DNA of 64,000 nucleotides from Coleofasciculus sp. FACHB-T130 (GCF_014695375.1 NZ_JACJOG010000022.1:124001-188000); one strand, 5' to 3'. Positions 20,401 through 29,407 are shown, counted from the stretch's first letter. Notes: generated by a model from the sequence alone, not told the origin. Translations and numbers: made by a program.

Positions 20401-21400
20401 CATCGAAGCTAGCCGACTCCTTGGATTAGGAACCGGGTTGTTTTTAATCCAATACGCGATTTTTCAAGGGCGCAGATTTCCCCTTTCTTCTCCCTCAAAA
20501 AACAGGGGAGATTCACAAACCCTCTCAAAAACAGAGGAAAATGCAGCACATTCCTTCTTCCGTGAAGAAAGGGGAATTAGCATTGCAGAAGTCTGGGTTT
20601 ACCTAGGTTTATTAGAAGTAGGTATCATCAGAATATTTTGGCTTTATACAGCCATTGGGCAGTTCTGGACTGGGCCATTAGTTCCTTGGAAAGCCCCGAT
20701 TTCTTGTGTTTGGGCTTATTTTCTCTATATTTTGCCTTGGGAGAAGTGGGGATGGCCTAGAAGACCTTGGCAGCACGCGGCATATATTCTGCCACTGGTG
20801 ATGATTTGGGAAACCCGAGTAGAAATTCACCCGATTAGCTTGCTGATAACAGGGGCATTTTATGTCTTTATTGCCAAATTATCCAATCAAACTCGATTTA
20901 CTTATATCAGCTTAGTACTGATTAATTGGGCACTTTTTCGGTGGTTTTTGGAATTACAACTTTACGATTACTTGTGGTACATCATACCGCTTGGCTTATC
21001 TTGGCTGTACGTTGCCCAAGTCGATTCTGGGTTGAGGCTACCAAGCCGCAAACAGACTCGCCACCTATTTCGTTGCCTAGGCGCTGGGGTAATTTGTGGA
21101 GCGGCATTTTTGCTACACCAAGACACTGGATTGATACCGGGAATTTTGAGTATTTTATTCATTTTTTCTGGATTGGCTTTCCGAGTCCGGGCATTTCTCT
21201 ACGTCGGTACCGCCACCTTTTTACTGACTGCTTTTTACCAGTTAGTAATTTTTGTTTTCCGTTACTCCTTTTTTAAGTGGGTAATCGGGTTGATAGTCGG
21301 TATCAGTTTTATCTCGATTGCCGCTAATTTTGAAACTCGGCGCGATCGCTTTATTGCTTTGGTTCGGCACTGGCTGTCGGAATTGGAACAATGGCAATAA
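17447..21400 (+). CDS. Very large multi-pass membrane protein, DUF2157-like N-terminus
   Basis: The 1317-residue protein has a short soluble N-terminal part with LLEGLDVWLRLGLISEAQV, resembling the start of DUF2157 proteins, and a Pro-rich linker. A very long run of hydrophobic segments follows (about residues 105-1300), with likely more than 30 membrane helices. No transport or catalytic motif is recognisable. A charged low-complexity stretch near residues 1006-1050 (nt 20465-20590) looks like intergenic repeat DNA read in frame, with FPLSS...EERGIS encoded by two inverted copies of a CCCCTTTCTTC-type word. Function unknown. Confidence 0.6.
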   Translation: MSSSHDRSINIKVTISNSQPQLLEGLDVWLRLGLISEAQVSDLSQKYLVCALPPVAVTPKPTPQVTPQITISSDSQLLPAATGKNASRQHPKAIPGIWQSLMAELSVRWLLFLGVFMVVVSSGVLAATQWERFPAAGQYGVLLAYTLIFWRVSAWANRQPSLQLTAQTLQIVTLLLMPVNFWAMDSFGLWQNPVNLIVVAIASVLLTAISFQVLKNWRLAASGRLGLLEALPALNILGLSYLHWGWNLSGFPVIAIYLGMVGTSLLTFYQVRHRQPAGTIEKKGIGIELPAGVVIYALVVLLVRTIFIVQVPVTQLGLALGICGWLVAWLSQQQPETSTESLPLPWEKVGGSLLCLGWLVSVGTTVPWQATAVSGLGLWFFFSRLQRFWLQVDLAAFLGIGLQTIWLVWRLVPASVQEWAIATGTQLTGSETVPWALLSLVLFPYVVFIVGVSDWLHRADKTDLATFGEQLALTCGAVLSLISLLNPTLRSLNLLFSTVTLAIVTQRRLPTRVSLVYSTHLVGLLTLFSTIDRFFPNLHQEVWASILLAVMVAEWTLHVLLRSSALLWKQSAWHIGLGLAGLSYQLLLANVSLFGNDAFSRQQWGIFWLITPLALTGVASQTAGKQRTLASWLSVASLGMAQLLTFALPGGRLIGLGMATGLMLVNTRYLRHLAAAVITVGFSLSFFSVLLGDGVPGVPPLSVPDWFLAGAIALVGLWLARTWLMRRHGTLAALYAQAVEGWAIALCSFELLMLTVHSLFVYQGVASPDGEYLLAVTLTIGAIAYRSWQQPNHWAFYGLGWGLELLTAETLGFFEHSVMNLAIANIVLGLSTQLLGEAWRRRSQIESVPNRWHILPLLYGVLGALLRWDTFTSWTGLCTLAIAFIAIGVGRRRQELKPILYLGLLGVSISAYELLFYQLLQASGGALGDGFIVMSALGTSIMYAYRLLFPWLLNYLRLTAEELKVIAHLHWAWSSCLLIAAIGNPIEASRLLGLGTGLFLIQYAIFQGRRFPLSSPSKNRGDSQTLSKTEENAAHSFFREERGISIAEVWVYLGLLEVGIIRIFWLYTAIGQFWTGPLVPWKAPISCVWAYFLYILPWEKWGWPRRPWQHAAYILPLVMIWETRVEIHPISLLITGAFYVFIAKLSNQTRFTYISLVLINWALFRWFLELQLYDYLWYIIPLGLSWLYVAQVDSGLRLPSRKQTRHLFRCLGAGVICGAAFLLHQDTGLIPGILSILFIFSGLAFRVRAFLYVGTATFLLTAFYQLVIFVFRYSFFKWVIGLIVGISFISIAANFETRRDRFIALVRHWLSELEQWQ

Positions 21401-21676
21401 TTCCCACTGGTTCAATCCCAAAATGATTAAATTTAGCCCTGCTTTGCTTCCATCCATCAGGTATCTCTTGGCTAACTGAGACATTTGGTAATTGCGTGGC
21501 ATAATGAAGTATTTGCTTGCCTTATACGATTTGCCCTGTAAATTTACTTGGTTTCAGATGTGAAATCGTCCCTGAGGATAAGCCGCTGGATTGAGGCGCT
21601 GTCCCTAGTCTGGGCGGGCGTACAGCCTGCAATTTAGCAAAATTCAAGAAAACAAAAACAGGAGCGCGAGGCGAAC

Positions 21677-22951
21677 GTGAAGGTTTTGGTTGTTGGCAAT
21701 GGGGCACGCGAACACGCCCTGGTATGGAAACTGCTGCAATCTCAACGCATTCGGCAGATAGTCTGTGTTCCTGGAAACGGCGGCACAGCTTCTCTAGAGC
21801 GTTGTCAGAATCTCCCCTTAAGTGTTGATGATTTTGAGGGAATAGCACGATTTGCCCAAGTGAATAACATCTCGCTGGTGGTCGTCGGGCCTGAAGCCCC
21901 CCTGGCTTTGGGGATCGCAGATTACTTGCAACGCCAAAATCTCAAGGTGTTTGGTCCCACCAAAGCGGGAGCGCAAATTGAGGCGAGTAAGTCTTGGGCA
22001 AAGGATTTGATGCGGGAAGCGGGTATCCCAACCGCCAACTCAGAGGTGTTTACAGAGCCAGAAGCTGCAAAAGCTTATGTAGCAGCGCAAGGGGCACCGA
22101 TTGTTGTTAAAGCTGATGGGTTGGCAGCTGGTAAGGGTGTCACGGTAGCGGCAACGGTGGAAGAGGCATACTCTGCGATCGCAGATTTATTCTCCAGTCG
22201 AGTCAAGACTGTAGTGATTGAAGAATATTTAGCGGGTCAGGAAGTCTCGGTTTTGGCGCTGTCGGATGGCTTGACAGTTCGCCAGTTGTTACCGGCTCAA
22301 GATCACAAACGCATCGGTGAGGGCGATACCGGGGCAAATACAGGCGGGATGGGAGCCTATTGCCCTGCACCCATCCTGACACCTGCCCTGAGTGCGCGGG
22401 TTCAGAAAGAAATTCTGGAGCCGACTGTTGCCGCTTTAAAGGCGAGAGGCATCGACTACCGGGGTCTTCTTTACGCTGGGTTAATGATTACCCCCCAAGG
22501 CGATCCGAAAGTTTTGGAATTTAACTGCCGCTTTGGCGATCCGGAAACGCAGGCGATCTTGCCATTACTTGAAACCCCTCTAGAAGACTTACTGGTTGCC
22601 TGCGTTGGACAGAAACTCGCCCAACAGCCTCCGATTGCCTGGAAATCAGGCGCTTCTGCCTGTGTCGTAGTAGCGGCGGGGGGTTATCCCGAAAGCTATA
22701 AAAAAGGTCACGTCATTACCGGCATTGAGCAAGCCGAGGCAGCAGGAGCGAATGTGTTCCATGCAGGCACTCAGAAGAAGCAGCAACAAGTGGTGACAGA
22801 AGGCGGTCGGGTGTTGGGAGTCACCGCCATTGGAGAGGATTTTGATGCAGCGATCGCTCAAGCATACGCGGCGATTAATTGCATTGAGTTTGAGGGGATG
22901 TACTACCGACGGGATATTGGTTATCGCGTCCGCACGGCAGGGAAACTTTAG
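21677..22951 (+). CDS. purD: Phosphoribosylamine-glycine ligase
   Basis: PurD makes glycinamide ribonucleotide from phosphoribosylamine, glycine and ATP in purine synthesis. The 424-residue protein has the N-terminal MKVLVVGNGAREHALVWKL and the ATP-grasp domain with IVVKADGLAAGKGV. The conserved GANTGGMGAYCPAP and the metal-binding VLEFNCRFGDPETQ follow. The start is GTG at 21677. It precedes nblS by 191 bases, which hold a long imperfect hairpin. Confidence 0.97.
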   Translation: MKVLVVGNGAREHALVWKLLQSQRIRQIVCVPGNGGTASLERCQNLPLSVDDFEGIARFAQVNNISLVVVGPEAPLALGIADYLQRQNLKVFGPTKAGAQIEASKSWAKDLMREAGIPTANSEVFTEPEAAKAYVAAQGAPIVVKADGLAAGKGVTVAATVEEAYSAIADLFSSRVKTVVIEEYLAGQEVSVLALSDGLTVRQLLPAQDHKRIGEGDTGANTGGMGAYCPAPILTPALSARVQKEILEPTVAALKARGIDYRGLLYAGLMITPQGDPKVLEFNCRFGDPETQAILPLLETPLEDLLVACVGQKLAQQPPIAWKSGASACVVVAAGGYPESYKKGHVITGIEQAEAAGANVFHAGTQKKQQQVVTEGGRVLGVTAIGEDFDAAIAQAYAAINCIEFEGMYYRRDIGYRVRTAGKL

Positions 22952-22957
22952 CGTTTA

Positions 22958-23045
22958 ACGTCATGTGCAACTGCAATCCAATCGCTCCTCGTTTCCAAAG
23001 CTCTGTAGCCTAAGCTAGAGAGTTTTGGAAAGTTGCACATCACGT
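22958..23045 (+). repeat. Long imperfect palindrome between purD and nblS
   Basis: The outer arms ACGTCATGTGCAACT (22958-22972) and AGTTGCACATCACGT (23031-23045) pair with one mismatch. Inner arms GTTTCCAAAGCTCT and AGAGTTTTGGAAAG continue the stem. It could end the purD transcript or fold in a leader of nblS. No T-run follows, and no second copy was noticed in the window. Confidence 0.55.
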
Positions 23046-23142
23046 AAATCTTTAAATTTCTTCAAAATCTTAGTCAAGCTGCATCTAAAGATACATGAGA
23101 GTTCCAGGAGGAACTTGAGAAAATAGAAGTGGATAAATATAA

Positions 23143-25263
23143 TTGAGAAACGTTCAAAAATCCACCTATCCCTGGGAAGAATCCTCTACAATTTTTGATA
23201 AATCTCTAATTTTTACCATTTTTAGTGGCAAATTTACCTTGCTGGCTCTATTAAAAACCCTTCGAGAAGTTATTGCCCATTGGTGGTCTGAGTTTACTCT
23301 CCAGACGCGCCTGATGGCGGCTGCTACCTTAGTCGTCTCCTTGGTGATGAGCGGTCTGACCTTCTGGGCAGTGAATACAATTCAGCAGGATGCTCGGCTG
23401 AATGATACTCGCTTCGGGCGCGACCTGGGTTTGTTGTTGGCGGCGAATGTCGCGCCTCAGATTGCTGAAAAGAATCTGACGGAGGTGGCACGTTTTTCTC
23501 ACCGCTTCTACAGCAGCACCTCCAGCGTGCGCTATATGCTCTACGCCGACGAAACTGGCAAAATCTATTTTGGAATTCCTTTCTCTGAGTCCGAGGTACA
23601 AAACTCGCTGACAATTCAGCGTCGGATTCAATTGCCAGAGGATTACGCTGATAATTCCGACTTACCAATGGTGCGTCAGCACCTAAGTCCGGATGGGGAA
23701 GTTACGGATGTCTTTGTTCCCCTGTCGCACGATGGCAAAAATTTAGGGGTTTTGGCAATTGGGATTAACGCCAATCCAACCGTGGTGGCGTCGTCCCATC
23801 TGACACGAGATGTCACGATTGCGGTATTTATTTCCATTTGGGTGATGGTGATTTTGGGCGCTGTTTTTAATGCCTTAACTATTACTCAGCCAATTAAAGA
23901 ACTTCTCGTTGGGGTTAAAAATATTGCCGCTGGCAACTTCAAGCAACGAGTTGACCTGCCACTCGGAGGAGAACTGGGCGAACTGATTTCCAGTTTCAAC
24001 GAGATGGCAGAACGGCTGGAGAGTTATGAAGAGCAAAATATCGAGGAACTAACAGCAGAGAAAGCCAAGCTAGAGACGTTGGTTTCTACGATTGCTGATG
24101 GAGCGGTGCTGATCGACACCAACTTTCAGGTGATCTTAGTCAACCCGACAGCGCGACGAATTTTCGGGTGGGATGGCGTTGATGTGGTGGGATCTAACGC
24201 TCTGCATTGCTTGCCTTCTCCAGTAAATTTGGAGCTAGCGCGACCCCTGCATCAAATTGTTGCTGGCGAATGCGAAGGGGCAGAGTTTCGGGTGACGCTA
24301 TTCCAACCGGCGAACCGCACCGTCCGCATTCTCCTAACGACCGTCCTCGACCAGTACCGGGAAACCATCAAGGGAATTGCGATGACGGTACAGGATATTA
24401 CTCGTGAGGTAGAGCTGAACGAGGCGAAAAGCCACTTTATTAGCAATGTTTCCCACGAATTGAGAACGCCGCTGTTCAACATCAAGTCGTTTATTGAAAC
24501 GCTCCACGAATACGGCGAAGATTTGACAGAAGAGGAACGTCGGGAATTTTTAGACACTGCGAATCGAGAAACAGACCGCCTGACTCGCCTAGTAAATGAC
24601 GTTTTGGATTTATCTAGGCTTGAGTCGCATAAGCGCTATCACTTTGAGCCTGTAGATATTGCCCAACCTGTGGAGCAAACGCTGCGGACTTACCAGCTAA
24701 ACGCCCGCGATAAAGGAATTGAACTCATCCAGGAGATTGAACCGAATTTGCCAGCAGTCTGGGGCAACTATGATTTGTTGCTCCAGGTGTTTGCTAACCT
24801 GGTCGGTAACGGCCTGAAGTTTACTGAGACGGGTGGACGGGTGGCAATTCGCGCCTATTTGCTGGAGTCGAGGGATGAGCGGAGTCAAGGCGGAGTCTTC
24901 CCTTCCGGCGCAGAGGAACGCGGGAAAATTCCTGCAACGAACAATCCCAAATTAGTGCGGATTGAAATTTCTGATACGGGAATCGGCATCGATACAGAAG
25001 ACCAAGAGGCAATCTTCGATCGTTTTTTCCGAGTAGAAAACCGAGTTCACACCCTTGAAGGAACAGGTTTGGGTTTGTCAATTGTTAGAAATATCATTGA
25101 GAAGCATCACACCAGGGTTCACTTGGTTAGCGAGGTCGGCGTCGGTACAACTTTCTGGTTTGACTTGACGGTTTTTCAAGAAGCAGCACCCGTTGAGGAG
25201 TTGCCTCTAAAAGAAGCAAAAGAAGCTTCAGGAACCAGTTCGGTTAGGGCGAAGGTTGTCTAG
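23143..25263 (+). CDS. nblS: Sensor histidine kinase NblS (Hik33/DspA/Ycf26 type)
   Basis: NblS senses light, redox and nutrient stress and acts on RpaB-type regulators that control phycobilisome degradation and high-light genes. The order visible is: membrane helix (LMAAATLVVSLVMSGLTFWA), periplasmic sensor domain, second membrane helix, HAMP (ITQPIKELLVGVKNIAAGNF), PAS, HisKA with FISNVSHELRTPL (His at about residue 438), then HATPase with NLVGNGLKF, DTGIGI and GTGLGLS. The frame starts at TTG 23143. A TTG at 23239 (LALLKTLREVI) fits the usual family N-terminus better, so the true start is uncertain. A charged insertion lies before the G1 box (nt ~24863-24955). Confidence 0.92.
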   Translation: MRNVQKSTYPWEESSTIFDKSLIFTIFSGKFTLLALLKTLREVIAHWWSEFTLQTRLMAAATLVVSLVMSGLTFWAVNTIQQDARLNDTRFGRDLGLLLAANVAPQIAEKNLTEVARFSHRFYSSTSSVRYMLYADETGKIYFGIPFSESEVQNSLTIQRRIQLPEDYADNSDLPMVRQHLSPDGEVTDVFVPLSHDGKNLGVLAIGINANPTVVASSHLTRDVTIAVFISIWVMVILGAVFNALTITQPIKELLVGVKNIAAGNFKQRVDLPLGGELGELISSFNEMAERLESYEEQNIEELTAEKAKLETLVSTIADGAVLIDTNFQVILVNPTARRIFGWDGVDVVGSNALHCLPSPVNLELARPLHQIVAGECEGAEFRVTLFQPANRTVRILLTTVLDQYRETIKGIAMTVQDITREVELNEAKSHFISNVSHELRTPLFNIKSFIETLHEYGEDLTEEERREFLDTANRETDRLTRLVNDVLDLSRLESHKRYHFEPVDIAQPVEQTLRTYQLNARDKGIELIQEIEPNLPAVWGNYDLLLQVFANLVGNGLKFTETGGRVAIRAYLLESRDERSQGGVFPSGAEERGKIPATNNPKLVRIEISDTGIGIDTEDQEAIFDRFFRVENRVHTLEGTGLGLSIVRNIIEKHHTRVHLVSEVGVGTTFWFDLTVFQEAAPVEELPLKEAKEASGTSSVRAKVV

Positions 25264-25264
25264 A

Positions 25265-25633
25265 TTATTTGCTTGCATAGAAAGCGATCGCTAAACTTAC
25301 GACGATGAGACCGAATAGCAGCAGCAAAGGCTGGTTTCGCTGACACCAAAGTTGAAGCGAGTGACGCCAGCCGAGACTGTAGTGAGTGGCAGTCATCGGG
25401 TGAGATTCTTGAGAGCGATCGCTATACATCGTACATTCTTGGGCGTAAGGACGCTTGGAAAACGTACAGGTATCATCTTCGTGGTAAGTGCAGGTGTCGC
25501 ACAGAAATTTCTCCCCCGTTGCTCGATGCAGGGGAATGCCAGGATGACCGTAGGCTTTTAGCTCAATTCGGCAATAAGGACAGGTCGTTACCTGGGCATT
25601 GACGGGTTGATGGCATTTAGGACAGTTCGGCAT
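25265..25633 (-). CDS. Zinc-ribbon and membrane-anchor protein
   Basis: The protein of about 122 residues starts at MPNCPKCHQPVNAQVTTCPYC, a four-cysteine zinc ribbon. A second Cys/His cluster follows (FLCDTCTYHEDDTCTFSKRPYAQECTMY), then one C-terminal membrane helix (PLLLLFGLIVVSLAIAFYA). The frame runs four codons further upstream, but the ATG at 25633 gives the expected family N-terminus. Similar small proteins occur across cyanobacteria; their role is unknown. It is convergent with nblS with one base between the two stops. Confidence 0.7.
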   Translation of the reverse strand: MPNCPKCHQPVNAQVTTCPYCRIELKAYGHPGIPLHRATGEKFLCDTCTYHEDDTCTFSKRPYAQECTMYSDRSQESHPMTATHYSLGWRHSLQLWCQRNQPLLLLFGLIVVSLAIAFYASK

Positions 25634-25707
25634 GGATAACAGCACGGTAATTCTGGGTCTGTATCCGGTCTAGCAAGTCGCAATCTAAAAAGACCTCTAG
25701 ATCCAGT

Positions 25708-26016
25708 TTAAGCTTGGGGAAACTTTCGGATTTGATATTCTGCTAACTGAACGATGGGAAAAGCCTCTCCCATCGCTTGGACAAACTGCCGCTCGATTTC
25801 TTCCAGGCGTTCTGACGCAACAGACTTCCACTGTTCCCGCGTCGCCCAGCGAATGACTAAAATGACCTCTGTTGGCTCGTTCGGGTTGAGCCAGACTTCT
25901 TTACCCAAAAAACCCGGACATCCGGCGAGGAAAGCCGTCCAGATTTCGCCATCCTTCTGAATGTATTTTTCCCGCAGTTCGGGGGGGACTCTTACCTGAA
26001 GCCACTCAATTACCAT
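25708..26016 (-). CDS. TIGR03792-type small protein (antibiotic monooxygenase-like fold)
   Basis: From the ATG at 26016 the protein is 102 residues, starting MVIEWLQVRVPPELREKYIQ. It has the ferredoxin-like fold of the ABM/dimeric alpha-beta barrel superfamily, with a conserved FLAGCPGFLGKEVWLNP core, and matches my memory of the cyanobacterial TIGR03792 family. The preceding 15 codons of open frame look non-coding. Function is unknown, and no cofactor ligand can be assigned with confidence. Confidence 0.7.
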   Translation of the reverse strand: MVIEWLQVRVPPELREKYIQKDGEIWTAFLAGCPGFLGKEVWLNPNEPTEVILVIRWATREQWKSVASERLEEIERQFVQAMGEAFPIVQLAEYQIRKFPQA

Positions 26017-26233
26017 GAGCTGGAGTATAAGCTGCTTTGAAGCTGTAAATAGACTCTTCAATCATCCATCAGAGCGATTGATTTTGCCACGAGCAAAGTC
26101 TGGAAGATGGGCGGCAGTTGTTGAGAGAATGTCACAAAATAGAACTGTAGGCGAAAAATCGGTAAGATTTTAGCACCGCTTTATGATACGTGTTTAGCCG
26201 CTCAAAGTCGCGGCGGAGTGACAGGAAGGGAAA

Positions 26234-26557
26234 ATGGATAATAACAACTGGCTTAAGCAGCTACTAATGATGGGTGTGGGGACTACGTCTTTGGTAGCCG
26301 ACAAAATCCGCGAAGTGAGCGATGAATGGGTCAAGGAAGGCAAAATCAACCCCGAGCAAGCTAAGGGGATGGTAGATGATTTGATGCAGCAGCTCAAGTC
26401 AGATCAGGGGAACTTGGAGATCCAGATGCAACGGCAAATGCGGAATATGTTGCAGGATCTGGGGGTTCCTCGCCAGTCGGAAATGGATGAATTGCGGGGA
26501 CGCATTGACCGGCTCGAACGTCAGGTGCGTGATATGGAAAATAAGCTCTGGCGGTAA
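26234..26557 (+). CDS. Phasin-like coiled-coil protein
   Basis: The 107-residue protein has a short hydrophobic N-terminal segment (LLMMGVGTTSLVA), an amphipathic helix, and a C-terminal coiled coil (EMDELRGRIDRLERQVRDMENKLW). This pattern is shared with phasin-family and polyhydroxyalkanoate granule-associated proteins that many cyanobacteria encode even without PHA. AGGAAGGG lies just before the ATG. Whether it binds granules or membranes is unknown. Confidence 0.6.
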   Translation: MDNNNWLKQLLMMGVGTTSLVADKIREVSDEWVKEGKINPEQAKGMVDDLMQQLKSDQGNLEIQMQRQMRNMLQDLGVPRQSEMDELRGRIDRLERQVRDMENKLWR

Positions 26558-26596
26558 GTAAAGCTGATAGGATTGAAAATCTAGTGGGACAATCAA

Positions 26597-26658
26597 TTTT
26601 GGATTTTGGATGGGGAATTTTGGATTAAATCGAAAATTCTCTCAATCTAAAATCTAAA
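26597..26658. repeat. Heptamer repeats before the FKBP gene
   Basis: TTTTGGA, TTTTGGA, TGGGGAA, TTTTGGA runs in 7-base register at 26597-26624. After a short spacer two ATCTAAA units follow at 26645-26658. The two halves are partly complementary (TTTTGGATT against AATCTAAAA), so the region can fold. Confidence 0.65.
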
Positions 26659-26692
26659 GTTTTGAGGTCTTAGAGGTACGGAGAACGGATGA

Positions 26693-27256
26693 ATGAGAGA
26701 AATTCTAATCAGCGTTGGGGTAATGTTTACCTGTGTAGTACTCTTGATTTTTGCTCAAGTTACGAGCAGCAATCAAGGAGATGCAAAAGCAGCTGAACTA
26801 ACCAAAACTGAAACCGCAGTTGTTGCAAAAACTCCCAGTAACGATCCTACTGCTGATATTACAAGGCTTATAACGATGAATACCAACCCAGGAAGTGATG
26901 AAACTGCCAGTGGCGAAGTGAAGACAACGCCTTCTGGTCTTAAGTACACTGAGTTAAAGGAAGGCGAGGGGGCAACTCCTAAAACAGGTCAAAGGGTGGT
27001 AGTGCATTACACCGGCACTCTAAAGGATGGCACGAAGTTTGATAGTTCGCGCGATCGCAATTCTCCCTTCGAGTTCAAACTCGGCGTTGGACAAGTCATC
27101 AAAGGCTGGGACGAAGGACTCAGCACCATGAAAGTCGGCGGACGCCGCCAGTTAATTATCCCTCCTGAATTGGGATATGGCTCTCGTGGTGCGGGTGGAG
27201 TCATTCCTCCTAACGCCACTCTAATTTTCGACGTAGAATTGTTGGACATTAGATAA
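26693..27256 (+). CDS. FKBP-type peptidyl-prolyl cis-trans isomerase, membrane-anchored or exported
   Basis: The 187-residue protein has an N-terminal signal anchor ([18 protein letters not shown]), a Thr/Ala-rich linker, and a C-terminal FKBP domain of about 105 residues. The domain holds [31 protein letters not shown] and [20 protein letters not shown], containing the residues of the FK506-type active site. It likely assists folding of proteins in the periplasm or thylakoid lumen. A strong terminator follows. Confidence 0.93.
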   Translation: MREILISVGVMFTCVVLLIFAQVTSSNQGDAKAAELTKTETAVVAKTPSNDPTADITRLITMNTNPGSDETASGEVKTTPSGLKYTELKEGEGATPKTGQRVVVHYTGTLKDGTKFDSSRDRNSPFEFKLGVGQVIKGWDEGLSTMKVGGRRQLIIPPELGYGSRGAGGVIPPNATLIFDVELLDIR

Positions 27257-27275
27257 CTAAATCCTCAGTTTTTAG

Positions 27276-27311
27276 AACCCCGATTTCTCCAAGAAATTGG
27301 GGTTGTTTTTC
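27276..27311 (+). terminator. Strong Rho-independent terminator after the FKBP gene
   Basis: AACCCCGATTTCT at 27276-27288 pairs with AGAAATTGGGGTT at 27292-27304, with one G-T pair and a 3-base loop. GTTTTT follows. It lies 20 bases after the stop codon. Confidence 0.88.
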
Positions 27312-27483
27312 GCATAATCAACAAGAGTATATGTTGAACTTCTTCTTGGTAGGAGAATATACAATTACTTGCTAGGCAAAAATGTAGTATTTAAACAACA
27401 TCCAGCGTAAATTCAGCGAGCACGATCGGCATTTACGTGACAAAATTCATTAGGAATGCCAAAAAGTGTGAGGAGAGACCGTC

Positions 27484-29175
27484 TTGAAACTGTTTCGTGC
27501 CCCTCTAAAATTTTGCCTCGCGGTGCTAGTTAACGCTTTAGCGAGCGCTAGCATTGCCCAAGCAGCAGAATTTCCAACTGTGTCAGAGGAAACCCATCCC
27601 TTTGCCCAGGATACTGACGCTCTAGTTGGGGCAGATACCGTTTCTCAGGGAACTGAAGAGACTGATGCGATGGATCGAGTCAGCAACGTGTCGCAGTTGC
27701 GAGATGTAGAACCGACGGATTGGGCGTATGAAGCCCTGCGATCGCTTGTTGAACGTTACGGTTGTATTTCAGGATATCCGGATGGCACCTTTCGTGGCAA
27801 TCGGGCGCTGAGTCGTTATGAATTTGCGGCTGGGTTAAATACCTGCTTGCAGCAAATTGAGAAATTGATTGCTGCTAGTTCAGCAGATTTTGTCACCAAA
27901 GACGATTTAGGAACCTTACAACGGCTGATTGATGAATTTGGAACAGAACTGACGGCGCTGCGGGGTCGAGTGGATACTTTGGAAGCTCGAACAACCCAAC
28001 TGGAAGCTCACCAATTTTCTACGACCACTAAATTAGGCGGTGAGGTTATCACCTATGCAGGTGATGCTTTTGGTGAGAATGCTAGCGATGTAAATAACGC
28101 TACTCTCGGTCATCGGACTCGCATTGATTTTAATACTAGCTTCACTGGAAAAGACCGTTTAAGAACTCGATTTCAAATCACTAACTTAAGACAGTTTGAC
28201 ACTGGGGCAACATTTGGTGGAGGGCCAGATCCAGGCTTAACAGGTGAAACTCGGTTTACTCCCAGTAGCGTATCTCAAAATAATGAAGCCAGAATTAGCC
28301 AATTAGAGTATCGCTTTCCAGTTGGAGACAAACTCAGAATTTATATTGAAGCGGGTTCAATCGATCCGTCGTATGTAACAGATACAATTGCTCCTTTTAT
28401 CGACACTTCTACGGGTGCTATTTCTAATTTTGGTCAAGTCAATCCTGTGTATTTTCCCTTGGGAAATCGAGCTGGGATTGCAGCAAATTATGCCCTTAGC
28501 GAAGCCCTCAGTTTAGATGTTGGTTACTTTGGTGAAGACGCCCCTAACGGTCCTAGTAACCCAGGCAGAGATTCAGGTATATTTAATGGTGGTTACAGTG
28601 CTTTTGCCCAGTTGGTTTATAGTGGCGATCGCTTGAAACTTGGCTTGCTTTACCTGAACTCTTTTTCTCAAGCTTTTGGTGTCGATACTCTCGCAGGTAG
28701 CAATGCCGCCAAAGTCATCGATCTCACCGATCCTGATGGAAATCCTGTGGTCGGTAATGGTTATGGCGCACAAGTTAATTACCGATTTAGTCCCCGCTTT
28801 GAACTCGGTGGCTGGGTGGGTTACACAGCCGCCCGCGCTCTTGGTAATATCAAGGGGGATGCAGATGTCTGGAATTATGCGGTAACGCTGGCTTTCCCTG
28901 ATTTGGGCAAAAAGGGAAATTTAGGTGGCATTGTGTTAGGGATGCAACCAAAGTTAACAGGGACTAGCAATCGTGCTTTAGCAGAGGCGATTGGTTTACC
29001 TCCCGGACAAAGAAGCGATCGCGATACCGGATATCACATCGAAGCTTTCTACAAATATCAATTAACCGAAAATATTTCGATTACTCCTGGTTTCTTTTGG
29101 CTAACAGCACCTAACCATGATGAGCGAAATCCCGATGCTGTGATTGGTGTGGTGAGAACGAGTTTCGTCTTTTAG
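27484..29175 (+). CDS. SLH-domain outer-membrane porin (iron uptake porin / Som type)
   Basis: The 563-residue protein has a signal peptide ending near AQAAEF and an S-layer-homology domain around residues 73-125 (DVEPTDWAYEALRSLVERYG, GYPDGTFRGNRALSRYEFAA) that anchors to peptidoglycan. A coiled coil follows (about 140-180), then an OprB-like beta barrel ending in Phe (VVRTSFVF). Cyanobacterial porins of this class carry small solutes and, in some cases, inorganic iron. The start is TTG at 27484 behind GAGGAGA. No neighbour points to a specific substrate. Confidence 0.88.
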   Translation: MKLFRAPLKFCLAVLVNALASASIAQAAEFPTVSEETHPFAQDTDALVGADTVSQGTEETDAMDRVSNVSQLRDVEPTDWAYEALRSLVERYGCISGYPDGTFRGNRALSRYEFAAGLNTCLQQIEKLIAASSADFVTKDDLGTLQRLIDEFGTELTALRGRVDTLEARTTQLEAHQFSTTTKLGGEVITYAGDAFGENASDVNNATLGHRTRIDFNTSFTGKDRLRTRFQITNLRQFDTGATFGGGPDPGLTGETRFTPSSVSQNNEARISQLEYRFPVGDKLRIYIEAGSIDPSYVTDTIAPFIDTSTGAISNFGQVNPVYFPLGNRAGIAANYALSEALSLDVGYFGEDAPNGPSNPGRDSGIFNGGYSAFAQLVYSGDRLKLGLLYLNSFSQAFGVDTLAGSNAAKVIDLTDPDGNPVVGNGYGAQVNYRFSPRFELGGWVGYTAARALGNIKGDADVWNYAVTLAFPDLGKKGNLGGIVLGMQPKLTGTSNRALAEAIGLPPGQRSDRDTGYHIEAFYKYQLTENISITPGFFWLTAPNHDERNPDAVIGVVRTSFVF

Positions 29176-29202
29176 AATCAAACAAACCTAACCTGCTGAC
29201 TT

Positions 29203-29217
29203 TCTCCTCTTAGGAGA
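29203..29217 (+). terminator. Short hairpin in a dispersed repeat after the porin gene
   Basis: TCTCCT-CTT-AGGAGA lies 28 bases past the porin stop, inside a CTCCTCTTAGGAGAGGGTTAGAGGGAGG-like word of a type that recurs between cyanobacterial genes. The stem is only 6 bp and no T-run follows, so terminator activity is doubtful. Confidence 0.3.
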
Positions 29218-29407
29218 GGGTTAGAGGGAGGTGAAGAGGGTTTGGAGTAAGGTTAACAAACCTATGTTTTTTTATGAGCTTATTTATCATAAAAATTTTG
29301 AAAATGTAACTTTATGTAAGCAAAATATCATCCTTAAGATAGTAGAAATGGTCTTGTGGTTTGAGTGTTAAATATTTATACATTAAGACATTAAGGATTT
29401 ACTAGCC

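Noticed and set aside
29200-29250. Purine-rich block after the porin as a riboswitch or operator
   Set aside because: It is a common dispersed intergenic word with only a 6-bp hairpin and no gene-specific context.
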